DNA from: an uncultured Verrucomicrobiales bacterium
GTDB taxonomy: Bacteria; Verrucomicrobiota; Verrucomicrobiia; Verrucomicrobiales; Akkermansiaceae
Direction of reading: 5' to 3'
DNA: 60,293 bases
Assembly (NCBI GenBank): GCA_949373085.1
Contig: CASICJ010000026.1
Location: forward strand, 1-60,293
Program-made: the position numbers and the translations under genes
The notes under the pieces: generated by a model
Database searches by the model: none
What the model saw: the letters and a program-made list of their open reading frames with translations, nothing else
What the model was told of the DNA's origin: nothing
Shown here: one piece after another, positions 40,706-50,103 of the stretch
Position numbering within the stretch: the first letter of the stretch is position 1
Layout: each line of letters opens with the position of its first letter

Positions 40706-41374
40706 TCAATTGACTTTCACAACCAACAAAGATCGCGACGCGGAATTTGATATTTCGAGGACTTCTTTATCTCCTTCTAAGGTAAGGCTTAATGTCCCTG
40801 CCATCGCATTGACCGAAGACAAAACGAACTCGGTTCCCGGAAGGAGCTTTAGCTCAGAAAGCCATTGCAGAAAGCCCGGCTGATCCTCCCGAACTCGCTT
40901 CAAAATATAATGACCGGGCTGGCAATCCGCCAAGGTAGCCGTTCCTTCCTGCGTAATCTCACCATCGGGACTGGGGATTGGAGATCCATGAGGGTCATGA
41001 GTAGGATGATGCAACATCTCGTCCATCCGCTTTAGAAGACGATCAGAAACCACGTGTTCTAGCTCCTCAGCATCATCATGGACCTCCGCCCAGTCCAACT
41101 TCATTACTTCCACCAAAAAAGTTTCGATAAGACGATGCCTCCGCAAGACCTGCATCGCGGCTTTACGGCCTTCTTCCTTAAGCCTGACCCCACGACGCGG
41201 ACGATATTCGACTAAACCCTTTTTTTCGAGCTGGTTCATCATCGTGGTCGCTGTCCCGGGTGTCACCGAAAGCTTTTCAGCAACCTGTCCAATTAAGACT
41301 AATCCATCACTATCAAGCGACCCCTGAAGGGACCAGATAGCTTTGAGGTAATTTTCGACAGTGCTGGAAGGCAT
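40706..41374 (-). CDS. DtxR/MntR family metal-dependent transcriptional regulator
   Basis: The 222-residue product has an N-terminal winged helix (LIGQVAEKLSVTPGTATTMMNQLEKKGLVEYRPRRGVRL, about residues 27-66), the dimerisation/metal domain with typical ligands (HRLIETFLVEVM, EVHDDAEELEHVVSDRLLKRM, LHHPTHDPHG, about residues 80-130), and a C-terminal FeoA/SH3-like domain (about 150-222). The family uses Fe2+ or Mn2+ as co-repressor; which metal cannot be told here. It is the first gene of an operon with DUF1552 and DUF1592 genes, implying metal-responsive control of those exported proteins. Confidence 0.9.
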   Translation of the reverse strand: MPSSTVENYLKAIWSLQGSLDSDGLVLIGQVAEKLSVTPGTATTMMNQLEKKGLVEYRPRRGVRLKEEGRKAAMQVLRRHRLIETFLVEVMKLDWAEVHDDAEELEHVVSDRLLKRMDEMLHHPTHDPHGSPIPSPDGEITQEGTATLADCQPGHYILKRVREDQPGFLQWLSELKLLPGTEFVLSSVNAMAGTLSLTLEGDKEVLEISNSASRSLLVVKVN

Positions 41375-41420
41375 CTTTTACAGGAAGAGTATCCAAGCTT
41401 CTCGGGATTACGAGACGAAA

Positions 41421-41457
41421 CAAAAAGCCCGGACTACCTCTTTAAGTAGTCCGGGCT
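41421..41457 (-). terminator. Intrinsic terminator of the HU gene
   Basis: A perfect 12-bp stem (AGCCCGGACTAC at 41426-41437 with GTAGTCCGGGCT at 41446-41457, 8-base loop) is followed in the minus-strand transcript by TTTTTG. It lies about 40 bases after the HU stop and separates HU from the downstream metalloregulator operon. Confidence 0.9.
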
Positions 41458-41497
41458 GGGTATTTTGATTAGGAAGTCTAAGGACCTAAAAGGAAAC

Positions 41498-41773
41498 CTA
41501 GAGCGACTTCTTAAGAGTCGAAGAAGGCTTGAATCCAACTGACTTGGAAGCATTGATTTGCATTGCTTCGCCTGTCTTTGGATTGCGTCCCATACGGGCA
41601 GCACGATTCTTAACCTCAAAAGTTCCAAACCCAATAATTTGGACCTTGGTATCTGATTTCACACCTGCGGCGATGGAGTCAAGAACGGCAGCGACGGAGT
41701 CTTCCGCCTGACGCTTGGTTGCTTCATTTCCGAGGGCTTTCTGGACTGCTTCGATTAGTTCACCTTTATTCAT
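41498..41773 (-). CDS. HU family DNA-binding protein
   Basis: This small histone-like protein bends and compacts DNA. The ATG at 41773 starts MNKGELIEAVQKAL, the usual HU N-terminus; the open frame continues upstream to 41815 but that part is not conserved. The 91-residue product has the FGTFEVKNRAARMGRNPKTGE arm motif, where the beta-ribbon proline is the DNA intercalating residue, and the C-terminal SVGFKPSSTLKKSL segment. It is followed by a strong terminator, so it is monocistronic. HU and IHF cannot be separated with certainty by eye. Confidence 0.93.
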   Translation of the reverse strand: MNKGELIEAVQKALGNEATKRQAEDSVAAVLDSIAAGVKSDTKVQIIGFGTFEVKNRAARMGRNPKTGEAMQINASKSVGFKPSSTLKKSL

Positions 41774-41825
41774 AGCACCAGGATGATCTTGCAGGAGGAT
41801 ATTTTGTAAAGCCAAAATAAACCTG

Positions 41826-41847
41826 AACCCCTTTATTTATGGGGGTT
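41826..41847. repeat. Short inverted repeat upstream of HU
   Basis: AACCCC (41826-41831) pairs with GGGGTT (41842-41847) across an A/T loop in the 168-base region between the divergent HU and YiiX-like genes. It could be a regulatory site; no T-run follows. No convincing promoter boxes were identified around it. Confidence 0.3.
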
Positions 41848-41941
41848 GACGCACCTATAAGTTATTTGATGAACCCTTTTTACCTCAAATACGCTTGAAC
41901 CTAGAGTTATTAGATCGTCAAAATAAATCATTTTACCATAC

Positions 41942-43273
41942 TTGAGCACAGTGGATCGTTTGTCGGAGGATGTGTTGCAGTCTTCTTGCCATATTTTGCG
42001 TGGAGTTCAGATCACCCTACCCAGCAGGAAAAACCTTGAGATAGAGATTCAAGATGCAGATCGCGCACAAGCAAGAGGCTACTATCTTCCAGATGAGGAC
42101 GAGTGCCTTCGCGAAACTTATCTAAGATACCTTTCTGGTCGCTCTGTTCTTTGGCAAATGATCGACGAGTTGAGCCCCTTTCTTAAGTCGAAGGATCTGA
42201 GAATTTTTGGCCTTGCATTTTGTGCGGCTTCTATGCTCATGCGGAGTTCAAGTTATCTCATTGGACTTGCCAGGGAACGCCCCGTTGTTTTAGCCAAACT
42301 CGATGAGGCAGAGCCCAGGTATCAAATCCCCCGCAAAACTCTCACAAAGATCTACCGCTACTTGAGTTCGCCACGAAACCGATGGCGCTATCGTCAGGCT
42401 CGTAATTTTTATGAGCATACTCGGACGCAAATCGATGAAGCACTCCAAAATTCGGATATGCAAGACATTGCCGCGTGGCTTGCAAAAGAAGAGCCGTATT
42501 TTGATCAGAGCAAAAGAAATCTTTTGGGTGCGATCCTAACATACCGAGCCTATTCAATGAGTCGTCGGACCAGCTCCGGTTATACCAAGGTGATGTTCCA
42601 CTTGTTCCGCCTCAGCGGCTCTGCCATTGCCGAAATGAAGCAACCCTTTATTAAGACGGAAGGGCAAGGCAAACGGGTCACGGCCGAAATAATCGAAGAA
42701 ATACGGAGCAAACTTCGACCAGGTGACATTTTCATTACCCGTCACGATGACGCCATGAGCAACCTGTTTCTTCCGGGCTTCTGGCCTCATGCCGCCCTTT
42801 ACATCGGACCGCTATCTAACAGGGACGATCTTGGCCTTCCCACCCATCGTGATCACTCAGCCGATGTTCTTGAGGCCAAGAAGGACGGTGTTAAGCTTCG
42901 GGAACTCGAAGAAACCCTGTCGGTAGACTCATTCGTCATACTTCGTCCCAAGATTTCGACGGCAGAACTCGATCAAGCTCTGGAAAAAGCACTCACCCAT
43001 GAAGGAAAACACTACGATTTCGCTTTCGATTTCCGGAAAGCGGAGCGTCTATGCTGCACTGAACTCGTCTACCGGGCTTTTCACGGAATCGGGCAGTGGA
43101 ACCTCAAGCTTATCAAACAAAGCGGCCACTTCGCTCTGCCTGCAGAAGAATTGATTCGTCAGGGCATGCAAAAAGGGCTCGTTGATGTCGCTATGATTTT
43201 CGGAGTGGATGGAGATACGGTCGAAATAGGCAAAAAGGCACAAGACCTTCTTTTATCCACTCTAAAAGACTGA
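41942..43273 (+). CDS. YiiX/YebB-like permuted papain-fold (NlpC/P60-related) protein
   Basis: The 443-residue product starts at TTG (GTG at 41951 is an alternative). Residues 1 to about 220 are helical with no recognised family. The C-terminal part (about 235-425) has the circularly permuted papain pattern: [10 protein letters not shown], then WPHAALYIG with the likely catalytic His, a [16 protein letters not shown] strand, and [13 protein letters not shown] with the likely catalytic Cys after the His. This order is the signature of YiiX/YaeF-type (C92) enzymes. These are amide or ester hydrolases whose substrates are often lipids or cell-wall parts. It is 50 bases upstream of aroC. There is no signal peptide. 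Confidence 0.75.
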   Translation: MSTVDRLSEDVLQSSCHILRGVQITLPSRKNLEIEIQDADRAQARGYYLPDEDECLRETYLRYLSGRSVLWQMIDELSPFLKSKDLRIFGLAFCAASMLMRSSSYLIGLARERPVVLAKLDEAEPRYQIPRKTLTKIYRYLSSPRNRWRYRQARNFYEHTRTQIDEALQNSDMQDIAAWLAKEEPYFDQSKRNLLGAILTYRAYSMSRRTSSGYTKVMFHLFRLSGSAIAEMKQPFIKTEGQGKRVTAEIIEEIRSKLRPGDIFITRHDDAMSNLFLPGFWPHAALYIGPLSNRDDLGLPTHRDHSADVLEAKKDGVKLRELEETLSVDSFVILRPKISTAELDQALEKALTHEGKHYDFAFDFRKAERLCCTELVYRAFHGIGQWNLKLIKQSGHFALPAEELIRQGMQKGLVDVAMIFGVDGDTVEIGKKAQDLLLSTLKD

Positions 43274-43323
43274 TTCTACGCCTCACTCTTGCCCGATCAA
43301 AATCCGCTGCTAGGCTCTCACCC

Positions 43324-44409
43324 ATGTCCAGCCAACTCGGCCAACTTTTTCGCATTTCAACCTTCGGTGAATCCCACGGAGGCGGGGTCGGTGTTGTCAT
43401 TGACGGCTGCCCACCACTCATTCCTCTGTCGGAAGCCGACCTCCAAATCGAGCTCGATCGCCGGCGACCGGGTCAGTCTGAGATAACAACACCACGAAAT
43501 GAGGCAGATCACTGCGAGATTCTCTCTGGAACCTTTGAAGGAAAAACCTTGGGATCGCCCATCGCCGTTTTGGTCCGTAACAAAGATCATCGCCCTGAGG
43601 CTTACTCAGAAATGTCCGAGAAATATCGGCCTTCGCACGCGGACTATACATATGATGCCAAGTTTGGCACACGTAACTGGCAGGGCGGCGGGAGGTCGTC
43701 AGCTCGGGAGACAATTGGCAGGGTCGCAGCTGCTGCTGTCGCAAAGAAAGTCATCAAACACTTCTATCCAGATTTGGAAGCTCTGGCCTGGGTTAAATCA
43801 ATTCAAAGTATTGAAGCTAGCATCGATCCCCTGACGGTCACGTCCGAGGTGATTGAATCTAATGTCGTCCGAACCGGTGACCCCGAAACGGCAGAAAAAA
43901 TGATCGATCGTATCAAAGAGATTCGTTCAGAAGGGAATTCTATCGGAGGAGTGATTGAAGCCGTCATCCGGGGATGCCCTTCAGGGCTAGGAGAACCAGT
44001 TTTTGACCGCCTGGAAGCCGATCTCGCGAAAGCCATGCTCTCTATTCCCGCGACCAAAGGCTTCGAAGTCGGATCCGGGTTTTCGGGGACGACCCTAACC
44101 GGGGCCGAACACAATGATCATTTTTACATGGAAGGCGAAAAAGTTCGTACCCACACAAATAACTCAGGTGGTGTTCAGGGCGGCATTTCAAATGGAGAAC
44201 CGATTCTCTTCCGCGTCGCCTTCAAGCCCACCGCTACCATTATGTCGGCCCAGCCCACGGTTTCAAAGGACCATCATAATACCGAACTGAAAGGACGTGG
44301 CCGTCATGACGCCTGTGTCCTTCCTCGAGCAGTTCCTATCGTCGAAGCGATGACAAACTTGATCCTCTGCGATCACCTTCTTCGTCACCGGGCCATCTGC
44401 GAAGGCTAA
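43324..44409 (+). CDS. aroC: Chorismate synthase
   Basis: This enzyme converts EPSP to chorismate with reduced FMN, the last shikimate step. The 361-residue product has the three family signatures: [17 protein letters not shown] near residue 17, the [22 protein letters not shown] segment (about 119-141), and the C-terminal [21 protein letters not shown]. Length and motifs are canonical (bifunctional-type bacterial AroC). It lies downstream of the YiiX-like gene and is convergent with the C39-like gene with three bases between stops. No other aro genes are nearby. Confidence 0.96.
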   Translation: MSSQLGQLFRISTFGESHGGGVGVVIDGCPPLIPLSEADLQIELDRRRPGQSEITTPRNEADHCEILSGTFEGKTLGSPIAVLVRNKDHRPEAYSEMSEKYRPSHADYTYDAKFGTRNWQGGGRSSARETIGRVAAAAVAKKVIKHFYPDLEALAWVKSIQSIEASIDPLTVTSEVIESNVVRTGDPETAEKMIDRIKEIRSEGNSIGGVIEAVIRGCPSGLGEPVFDRLEADLAKAMLSIPATKGFEVGSGFSGTTLTGAEHNDHFYMEGEKVRTHTNNSGGVQGGISNGEPILFRVAFKPTATIMSAQPTVSKDHHNTELKGRGRHDACVLPRAVPIVEAMTNLILCDHLLRHRAICEG

Positions 44410-44412
44410 AGA

Positions 44413-45687
44413 TCAGGGGCGGAAAGAAAAAGTCAGGTCAGCTGTGTAAGAAATCTCATTCGCCAGCATTCTTCGCGGTTTAGACAATCCCTCCCAACTC
44501 TCAAGAAAGATAATTTCTTGACGCTCGTCGTTGTATCCCACGATGACCGAAGCATGAAGCGGCGAACGCTTCTTTTTTGATGGCATTTCTTCTTCAGAAG
44601 GTCTTTCGAATCTTTGATCCTTGCCCTTCTCAAAATCGCGCGATGTTCGCGTATGCAATTGATCGCGCTGGCGGTCCCAGCGACGCCAAACGATCACCGG
44701 CATTCCAGCCCGAATCGAGCGCCTCACAGTTTCATGATCGTAGTCACTTTCCCGATTAAGATTGAAACGTGCCTCCCGGGCTACCGAACTATAAAGCCCA
44801 AGCATATCTGAACCCGCCGCTGAACCGGTATTCTGAAATTTCCCGGCAACCGCAAGCCAATCTTCATCCAGATGCAAGCCAAGGTAACGAGCTACCATCA
44901 CAAGAGTATTAAGTCCACAGTAGGGCCGATATCCCTGCGGCACAACTTCCACTTCATTAAGAACCACATCCCCTCGCTCTGTCTTGATGACCTTATCAGA
45001 AAGAGCCTTGAGACGGTCCCTAATTCCTAATTCTTCCTGGGAAGTATCGAGCCATGACTTGGGAGCACTTTCCCTTTTCCTCAGCCTAACTCTCAATAAC
45101 CGATCCTTTGCCTCGAGCAACTGAATCAAGAGCCCTGATTCTTTGTATTCAAACTGACGGTAGATCGCTCGTAACCCCCGAGTTCTCCCTCGCTTAAAAT
45201 CTCGGGGCCTTTCATCGATTTTTTTGAGATTCCCTCCAACCTGCTCTGCGGCACGGGCATAGAATTTCTCGAACTGAATTTTCCGTTGTGCGACGCGTTC
45301 TTGCAAGAAGATCGCCGCTTGCTCAGCAGACATCCCGACGGGAGTCCCGCGATCAAGATAACCAAAAAATGACCCAGCATCAGCAAACGTTATCTGAAGT
45401 TCCTCAAGTTGCCCCTTCCGTTTTGAGGCCCGCACGAGGAGAGCATGAACGCCAAAAACTTTAGGGCGAGCCATCAAATAAGCCGAACTGACATTGGCGA
45501 CTCCTGCATCAGGTTCCCATTCCCCGGGCAGGGCTATCGAGCCATCCCAAACGCCCGAAGCTAACAAAACCTTGGTTAAATCCTGACCATTAAGAGGACT
45601 ATCATGTTCCGCAAGCGCTCCAAGAACTGCATTTGGAATAGCCTGTAGCGGAGCCATCAAACCCCAAATGAAAAAAGCCACTTTCAT
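44413..45687 (-). CDS. Exported C39-like cysteine peptidase domain protein
   Basis: Starting at the ATG at 45687 gives a signal peptide (MKVAFFIWGLMAPLQA); an upstream ATG at 45735 would hide it. The 424-residue product has an N-terminal region of about 250 residues without known family, with coiled and basic segments. A C39_2-like peptidase domain follows: PYCGLNTLVMVARYLG with the likely Cys nucleophile, LHASVIVGYND with His, and ESWEG for the third residue. It would act in the periplasm. It is the last gene of the skp-lpxD-skp-skp cluster, 65 bases after an OmpH gene. Whether it is active is unproven. Confidence 0.75.
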   Translation of the reverse strand: MKVAFFIWGLMAPLQAIPNAVLGALAEHDSPLNGQDLTKVLLASGVWDGSIALPGEWEPDAGVANVSSAYLMARPKVFGVHALLVRASKRKGQLEELQITFADAGSFFGYLDRGTPVGMSAEQAAIFLQERVAQRKIQFEKFYARAAEQVGGNLKKIDERPRDFKRGRTRGLRAIYRQFEYKESGLLIQLLEAKDRLLRVRLRKRESAPKSWLDTSQEELGIRDRLKALSDKVIKTERGDVVLNEVEVVPQGYRPYCGLNTLVMVARYLGLHLDEDWLAVAGKFQNTGSAAGSDMLGLYSSVAREARFNLNRESDYDHETVRRSIRAGMPVIVWRRWDRQRDQLHTRTSRDFEKGKDQRFERPSEEEMPSKKKRSPLHASVIVGYNDERQEIIFLESWEGLSKPRRMLANEISYTADLTFSFRP

Positions 45688-45752
45688 GGGGTGTCGAGAA
45701 CACCAATGAAAGAGGCCCTGTAACATCAATTCCAAAAAAGTTTAGATTCTGC

Positions 45753-46385
45753 TCATTCTCCGCTCGGCCCTTCAGTTTTCTCCTGACCAGCACCTTCGGC
45801 ATCATCCTCGGGAGCGTCGCGATTAATTCGCTCCAGCATCTTTGCGGTTAAACTAGTCGCGTCCTTGGTGTAGGCAAGAATAGGAATAGCGGCTCCGCTT
45901 GAACCACTTTTGTCGAAAATATAGTCATACCCTTCAGCGTCACCCAATTCACGGACCATGCCCATTATTTCCTTGCGCAACCCCCCTAATTCAACGGCTT
46001 GCTTTTCGGAAAAAGCAGTTTTCTTTCGGGTAATCCAAGCTATCCGAGCATCCTCACGAGCTTTTGCTTCAGACCGGATCGACTGTGCTTCGCGCAAAAA
46101 CTGCTCTTTCTTTTCACGGGCGAATGAGGGTGTTTCAGCACTCTTTTGCGCTTCGGTTGCTTCAGCCATCAAAGCACTAACCTCCTCGGCTTTCATCTTA
46201 TTCCTCTCAATGATCTGTTTTTCGTAGCTTTTGAAAGTTTCAAGAACCGCGGATGATTTATGAAACTTGGCGAGAAGCTTTTGCATATCTACAGTCCCTA
46301 TCTTGTCATTCTTGTCCTGCGCGAAAGAAGACGAAGCCATGATAAGAACTGAAAAAAGAGCAGCGATGATTTTAAATGTTTTCAT
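45753..46385 (-). CDS. OmpH/Skp family periplasmic chaperone (paralogue 3)
   Basis: Skp-type proteins hold unfolded outer-membrane proteins in the periplasm. The 210-residue product has a signal peptide (about residues 1-22, ending SSFAQ), then the family start KIGTVDMQKLLAKFHKSS, a long helical coiled-coil (about 40-130, the Skp tentacles) and a C-terminal FDKSGSSGAAIPILAY strand. It has an extra charged tail (about residues 185-210) after the core. It directly follows paralogue 2 and is the last of three Skp-like genes around lpxD. Confidence 0.85.
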   Translation of the reverse strand: MKTFKIIAALFSVLIMASSSFAQDKNDKIGTVDMQKLLAKFHKSSAVLETFKSYEKQIIERNKMKAEEVSALMAEATEAQKSAETPSFAREKKEQFLREAQSIRSEAKAREDARIAWITRKKTAFSEKQAVELGGLRKEIMGMVRELGDAEGYDYIFDKSGSSGAAIPILAYTKDATSLTAKMLERINRDAPEDDAEGAGQEKTEGPSGE

Positions 46386-46424
46386 AACGTTTTTAGGAGT
46401 AAATTTTTCGAGTTTAAGCTAGTT

Positions 46425-47075
46425 TCATTTAGGCGTTTCGCCCTTGGGCTTTGCTCCACCGAGATTTTCTAATGTAACAGGGGACGGAGCGTCTTTGTTC
46501 AATTTTTTAAGAACCGCATCAGTTAGATCGACGGTATTCCGGGAGTAAATTAAGAAAGGCGTCCGAGATGAAGTTAGCCCAGACTCATCAAAAACCAGAT
46601 TTACATCAAGAGTTGCAGAGTGGTCTCTGACGGCGCTTTCGACTTTTTGCCTTATATCATTGATCATTCCAACCATCTTCTGATTCAAGGATCGACGCTG
46701 CCTCTGAAGGAACTCTTCACCTTCCTTAATCAGCACGGAGCGATTTGCCGCAAGTTGCTGGGCGGAAGCTGCGATCTCCTTGCGCTTCTTTTCAGCAAGC
46801 GACGGATCGTTAAACTCATTTTGCTTTTTACCCAGTTCCTCTTCGATGGCCTTAATAGCCTCCACTCTCTCCCTGTAGGCAGCGTCAATTGAGGCCAACT
46901 CTACTTTTTCCTCAGCCTCGGCCGCCTTTTTTTCGTGAAACCCACTCAGAAGCTTCATCATATTTACAGTGCCTACCTTAAGTTCCCCAGCTGAAGCACT
47001 CAGGACCATTCCGAAGGCAAGAATAAGAAGAACGGTTTTTTGACCGATTTGGAAAGGTAATGAAATTCTCATCAA
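46425..47075 (-). CDS. OmpH/Skp family periplasmic chaperone (paralogue 2)
   Basis: The 216-residue product has a signal peptide (about residues 1-29), KVGTVNMMKLLSGFHEKKAAE, a long coiled-coil rich in E/K/Q (about 50-145) and FDESGLTSSRTPFLIYS. This is the Skp pattern: a small beta body with long helices. It starts 36 bases after the lpxD stop and precedes paralogue 3 by 39 bases, consistent with co-transcription. It shares the pattern but not close identity with its neighbours. Confidence 0.86.
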   Translation of the reverse strand: MMRISLPFQIGQKTVLLILAFGMVLSASAGELKVGTVNMMKLLSGFHEKKAAEAEEKVELASIDAAYRERVEAIKAIEEELGKKQNEFNDPSLAEKKRKEIAASAQQLAANRSVLIKEGEEFLQRQRRSLNQKMVGMINDIRQKVESAVRDHSATLDVNLVFDESGLTSSRTPFLIYSRNTVDLTDAVLKKLNKDAPSPVTLENLGGAKPKGETPK

Positions 47076-47111
47076 AAATAATTTATTATAAAATCTGTCT
47101 GCGGGAGAGTC

Positions 47112-48146
47112 TCATTCTCCAATAGGTTCCTCCAGCTTCTTTTTTAGGGCTCCAAATTCCTTGCGTAACTCCGGAAGACGGGAAAGCGCAGCAAGCTTTC
47201 TTTGCTCTTCTCGAATTGGTCGCGCCGGATTGCCCATATATACACCAGGTTTATGAATACTCTTAAAAAGCCCACTTTGAGCTGCAAGAACTGATTCATC
47301 AGTAATTTCGAGATGTCCGGCAACTCCAGCCTGAGCCGCAATAGTCACGTGATTACCGAGGCGACTGCTCCCGGCAATGCCGCACTGCGCCACCACCAAG
47401 CAATGTTTCCCGATCTTAACATTGTGGCCAATTTGCGCCATATTATCAATCTTGGTCCCCTCTCCGATCACTGTGCTGCCGAATCTGGCCCGATCGACGC
47501 AGCAATTTGCACCGATTTCAACATCGTCTTCGATTTCAACAATTCCCACCTGCGGAGTCTTCTGGTGCTTGCCATTGACAAGATCAAATCCGTATCCGTC
47601 CGAACCAATCACGCAACCCGGTTGCAGAATGACCCGGTCGCCGATCAGACAGGCTTCCCGGATAATACTTCCAGCATGCAAAAGACAATCCTTCCCAATG
47701 GAAACGCCCCGGCCGATCAAGCAGCCGGCCCCAATAATACTTCCATCACCAATCTTTGCACCCGACTCAATCACAACTCCCGGGGCAACCTGCACCTTGG
47801 CCGGATCAATCTCGACATCAGTCGCAATATGAGCACCCGGAGAAATCCCGGGCTGAATGACAGCTGATTGTGAGTGAAAATATTCTATCACTCTTGAGAA
47901 GGCTACCGAAGGATTATCGACTGTAAGTAGATGGCAGCCGGCAGGAGACGAAAAATCGCCCTTTGGCACCAGAACCAGCGAAGCCTGAGTTACCGTCAAG
48001 TGCGTTTGATACCGAGAATTCCCCAAGAAGCTGATCTCACCAGAGACAGCATCAGTCAGAGAATTTACTCCCGTGTATAAAGATTCGTGATCCTGACTGG
48101 GCTGAATGCCAATCAGATCATGCAGTTCTGTCCAACCAAGCGACAT
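47112..48146 (-). CDS. lpxD: UDP-3-O-(3-hydroxyacyl)glucosamine N-acyltransferase
   Basis: This enzyme transfers the N-linked acyl chain in the third step of lipid A synthesis. The 344-residue product has an N-terminal uridine-binding region (about residues 1-100), a left-handed beta-helix of hexapeptide repeats (about 105-310, for example GAKIGDGSIIGAGCLIGRGVSIGKDC) containing the catalytic-histidine region IGHNVKIGKHCLV, and a C-terminal helix (RPIREEQRKLAALSRLPELRKEFGALKKKL). Trimer-forming length. It is in an operon with Skp-like genes, the common skp-lpxD linkage. Confidence 0.95.
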   Translation of the reverse strand: MSLGWTELHDLIGIQPSQDHESLYTGVNSLTDAVSGEISFLGNSRYQTHLTVTQASLVLVPKGDFSSPAGCHLLTVDNPSVAFSRVIEYFHSQSAVIQPGISPGAHIATDVEIDPAKVQVAPGVVIESGAKIGDGSIIGAGCLIGRGVSIGKDCLLHAGSIIREACLIGDRVILQPGCVIGSDGYGFDLVNGKHQKTPQVGIVEIEDDVEIGANCCVDRARFGSTVIGEGTKIDNMAQIGHNVKIGKHCLVVAQCGIAGSSRLGNHVTIAAQAGVAGHLEITDESVLAAQSGLFKSIHKPGVYMGNPARPIREEQRKLAALSRLPELRKEFGALKKKLEEPIGE

Positions 48147-48175
48147 CGACGATAGCCAACTTTGGTTTGTAAGAT

Positions 48176-48754
48176 TTATTCTTCCTCGCTTCCCTCGTTG
48201 ATTTCAGCGAGGAGGGAGGTAGTAAGGTCAGTGGTTTCGCGCGCATGCAGCACGAACGGAATCCCCTGGTTGCTGTTAGCAGAAACATCAAAAATAAAAT
48301 CGTAGTTTCCCTCTTTTGCACGCTCGCTCACAGCCCGCTGAATCTTGACCAAAATTCCCCGCATTTGCTTCCGCATTTTGTCGCTGAGTGCGCGATTCCG
48401 GCGATTGAGGAATTCCTTTCTCTCTCGTTCCTTGGACTTGCCGTCCTGAGCCATACCATTGGACTCCTTAAAGAAGTCGGCTTTCTCCTTTTCACCTATA
48501 TCCTCTTTCTTGAGTTCCTCTCTAATTTGCTGGAGCTGCGCGTCAATCTCACGAATCTTAGCAAGACGCTCGTTATTGTCGCGCTGGATTCTTGCACGCT
48601 CGATATTGATCTCACGCTGAACTTTGCCGGTCTGGTAATAATCATTAAAAAGACGCTCCATGCTCACGGTAGCAATTTTCAGACGCTGCTGTGCATGAAG
48701 AACGGGAGTTAAGCACAAAAGCGCGACAAGAAGGTTAAAGAGTGACGTTTTCAT
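48176..48754 (-). CDS. OmpH/Skp family periplasmic chaperone (paralogue 1)
   Basis: The ATG at 48754 gives a good signal peptide (MKTSLFNLLVALLCLTPVLHAQ); the open frame extends 105 bases upstream without a conserved sequence. The 192-residue product has KIATVSMERLFNDYYQTGKVQ, a coiled-coil (about residues 40-130), and the FDVSANSNQGIPFVLHAR strand. It is the first gene of the cluster and 29 bases before lpxD. It is likely the canonical skp, as skp normally precedes lpxD. Confidence 0.87.
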   Translation of the reverse strand: MKTSLFNLLVALLCLTPVLHAQQRLKIATVSMERLFNDYYQTGKVQREINIERARIQRDNNERLAKIREIDAQLQQIREELKKEDIGEKEKADFFKESNGMAQDGKSKERERKEFLNRRNRALSDKMRKQMRGILVKIQRAVSERAKEGNYDFIFDVSANSNQGIPFVLHARETTDLTTSLLAEINEGSEEE

Positions 48755-48963
48755 AATAAATTTGGATGAAATGAATCTTGATAGGTTTTTATGAAGAATT
48801 CTCGATCTTACGTCAACCACGGGCTTGGAATTCGTGATACCTCGAAGATTTTGAAGCACGATAATCGTTCTAGGATGTTGTTAATACGGCAATTCTACCA
48901 ACGCCAGAGTTAAATTCATAAGGTTTCTCGTGAAATCTTGATCAGAATCTACAACATTTCCCC

Positions 48964-49821
48964 ATGATCAAAGTCACCTCGGAGGTCCAAACGATTACTC
49001 AAATGACTCGCGACCTACCAAGTCCACTCGCCTTGGTCCCCACAATGGGAGCTCTCCATGAGGGGCATCTAGCCCTGATTCGTCGCGCCCGCCAATTGGT
49101 TGGGCCAGACGGAACCGTTGCCATCTCGATTTTTGTCAATCCCATCCAATTCGATCGTGCTTCCGATCTGACCAACTACCCCCGCCCGCTCAAAAGCGAT
49201 CTCGCCCTTTGCGAAAGAGCAGGAGTCGATCTCGCCTTCACTCCACAGAAAGACTTTTTCTACCACTCCGACCACTCAGTTATTGTAACCGAATCTCTCC
49301 TTAGTAAGGGCCTCTGCGGCTCGATCCGTCCCGGCCATTTTGACGGAGTTCTCACCGTCGTGATCAAGCTTTTCAATCTCCTCCAACCCACCCTTGCCAT
49401 TTTTGGGGAAAAGGACTTCCAACAAATTAATCTCATCCGCCGCATGGTTAGGGATCTGAATATCCCAGTTGAAATCGTCGGGCATCCCACTATCCGTGAG
49501 CCTGATGGACTTGCTCTTTCCTCTCGCAACATTCGCCTGACCCAGGAGCACCGTGAAGATGCTCCACGAATACAGCGCTCTCTCTCGGCTGCCAGCGACC
49601 TTGCCGTCACTGGAGAACAAGATCCTGCCGCCTATCTTCGAAGCGCAAAAAAACATCTGCTCGCAAACGCTCCAGATGGCTTCTCTATAGAATATCTGGA
49701 ACTTATCGATGCAGAATCCATGCAAGCTGTTTCTCTACTTACGAAACCCGCTCTTCTGGCCACAGCTTGCTATTACGGAGGGATACGTTTAATCGATCAT
49801 GTTGTTATTCAGGATCATTGA
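48964..49821 (+). CDS. panC: Pantothenate synthetase
   Basis: This enzyme joins pantoate and beta-alanine using ATP. The 285-residue product has the adenylate-forming fold's HIGH-like motif HEGHLALI (about residues 34-41), PTMGALHEGH, SIFVNPIQFD, RPGHFDGVLTVVIKLFNLLQP, FGEKDFQQ, and the KMSK-equivalent LALSSRNIRL. This is the full family length. It is monocistronic and divergent from the skp cluster. No panB or panD is nearby. Confidence 0.95.
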   Translation: MIKVTSEVQTITQMTRDLPSPLALVPTMGALHEGHLALIRRARQLVGPDGTVAISIFVNPIQFDRASDLTNYPRPLKSDLALCERAGVDLAFTPQKDFFYHSDHSVIVTESLLSKGLCGSIRPGHFDGVLTVVIKLFNLLQPTLAIFGEKDFQQINLIRRMVRDLNIPVEIVGHPTIREPDGLALSSRNIRLTQEHREDAPRIQRSLSAASDLAVTGEQDPAAYLRSAKKHLLANAPDGFSIEYLELIDAESMQAVSLLTKPALLATACYYGGIRLIDHVVIQDH

Positions 49822-50103
49822 TCAACAAACGCTTCATCGGTTCATTTATTTGGCAGATTAGACCAAAATCACATCGAAGCAGCACAAATAACTAGGCGCG
49901 ATAGCTAAACCCTTCGTTTTAAAAACTCAAAAGCGACCCCCTACTTTATTGAAACCCTTTGTTGCTTCATCGCTCATTGTTTAGCCTAACAATTCATCTT
50001 GAAACAACGTGACCTAGCAGTGGATAGCACAACAAGTAATGAAGAAGGTGCCTTCATGAAAATCGCTCTTGTCCACCTCCCTGAAAAGTCTAACTTTCTA
50101 AGT
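49822..50103. other. Intergenic region downstream of panC
   Basis: About 280 bases without a convincing gene. The frame of the lipoprotein at 50104 remains open upstream to 49999, but that extension has no signal-like or conserved features. No clear promoter, terminator or RNA was recognised. Confidence 0.3.
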
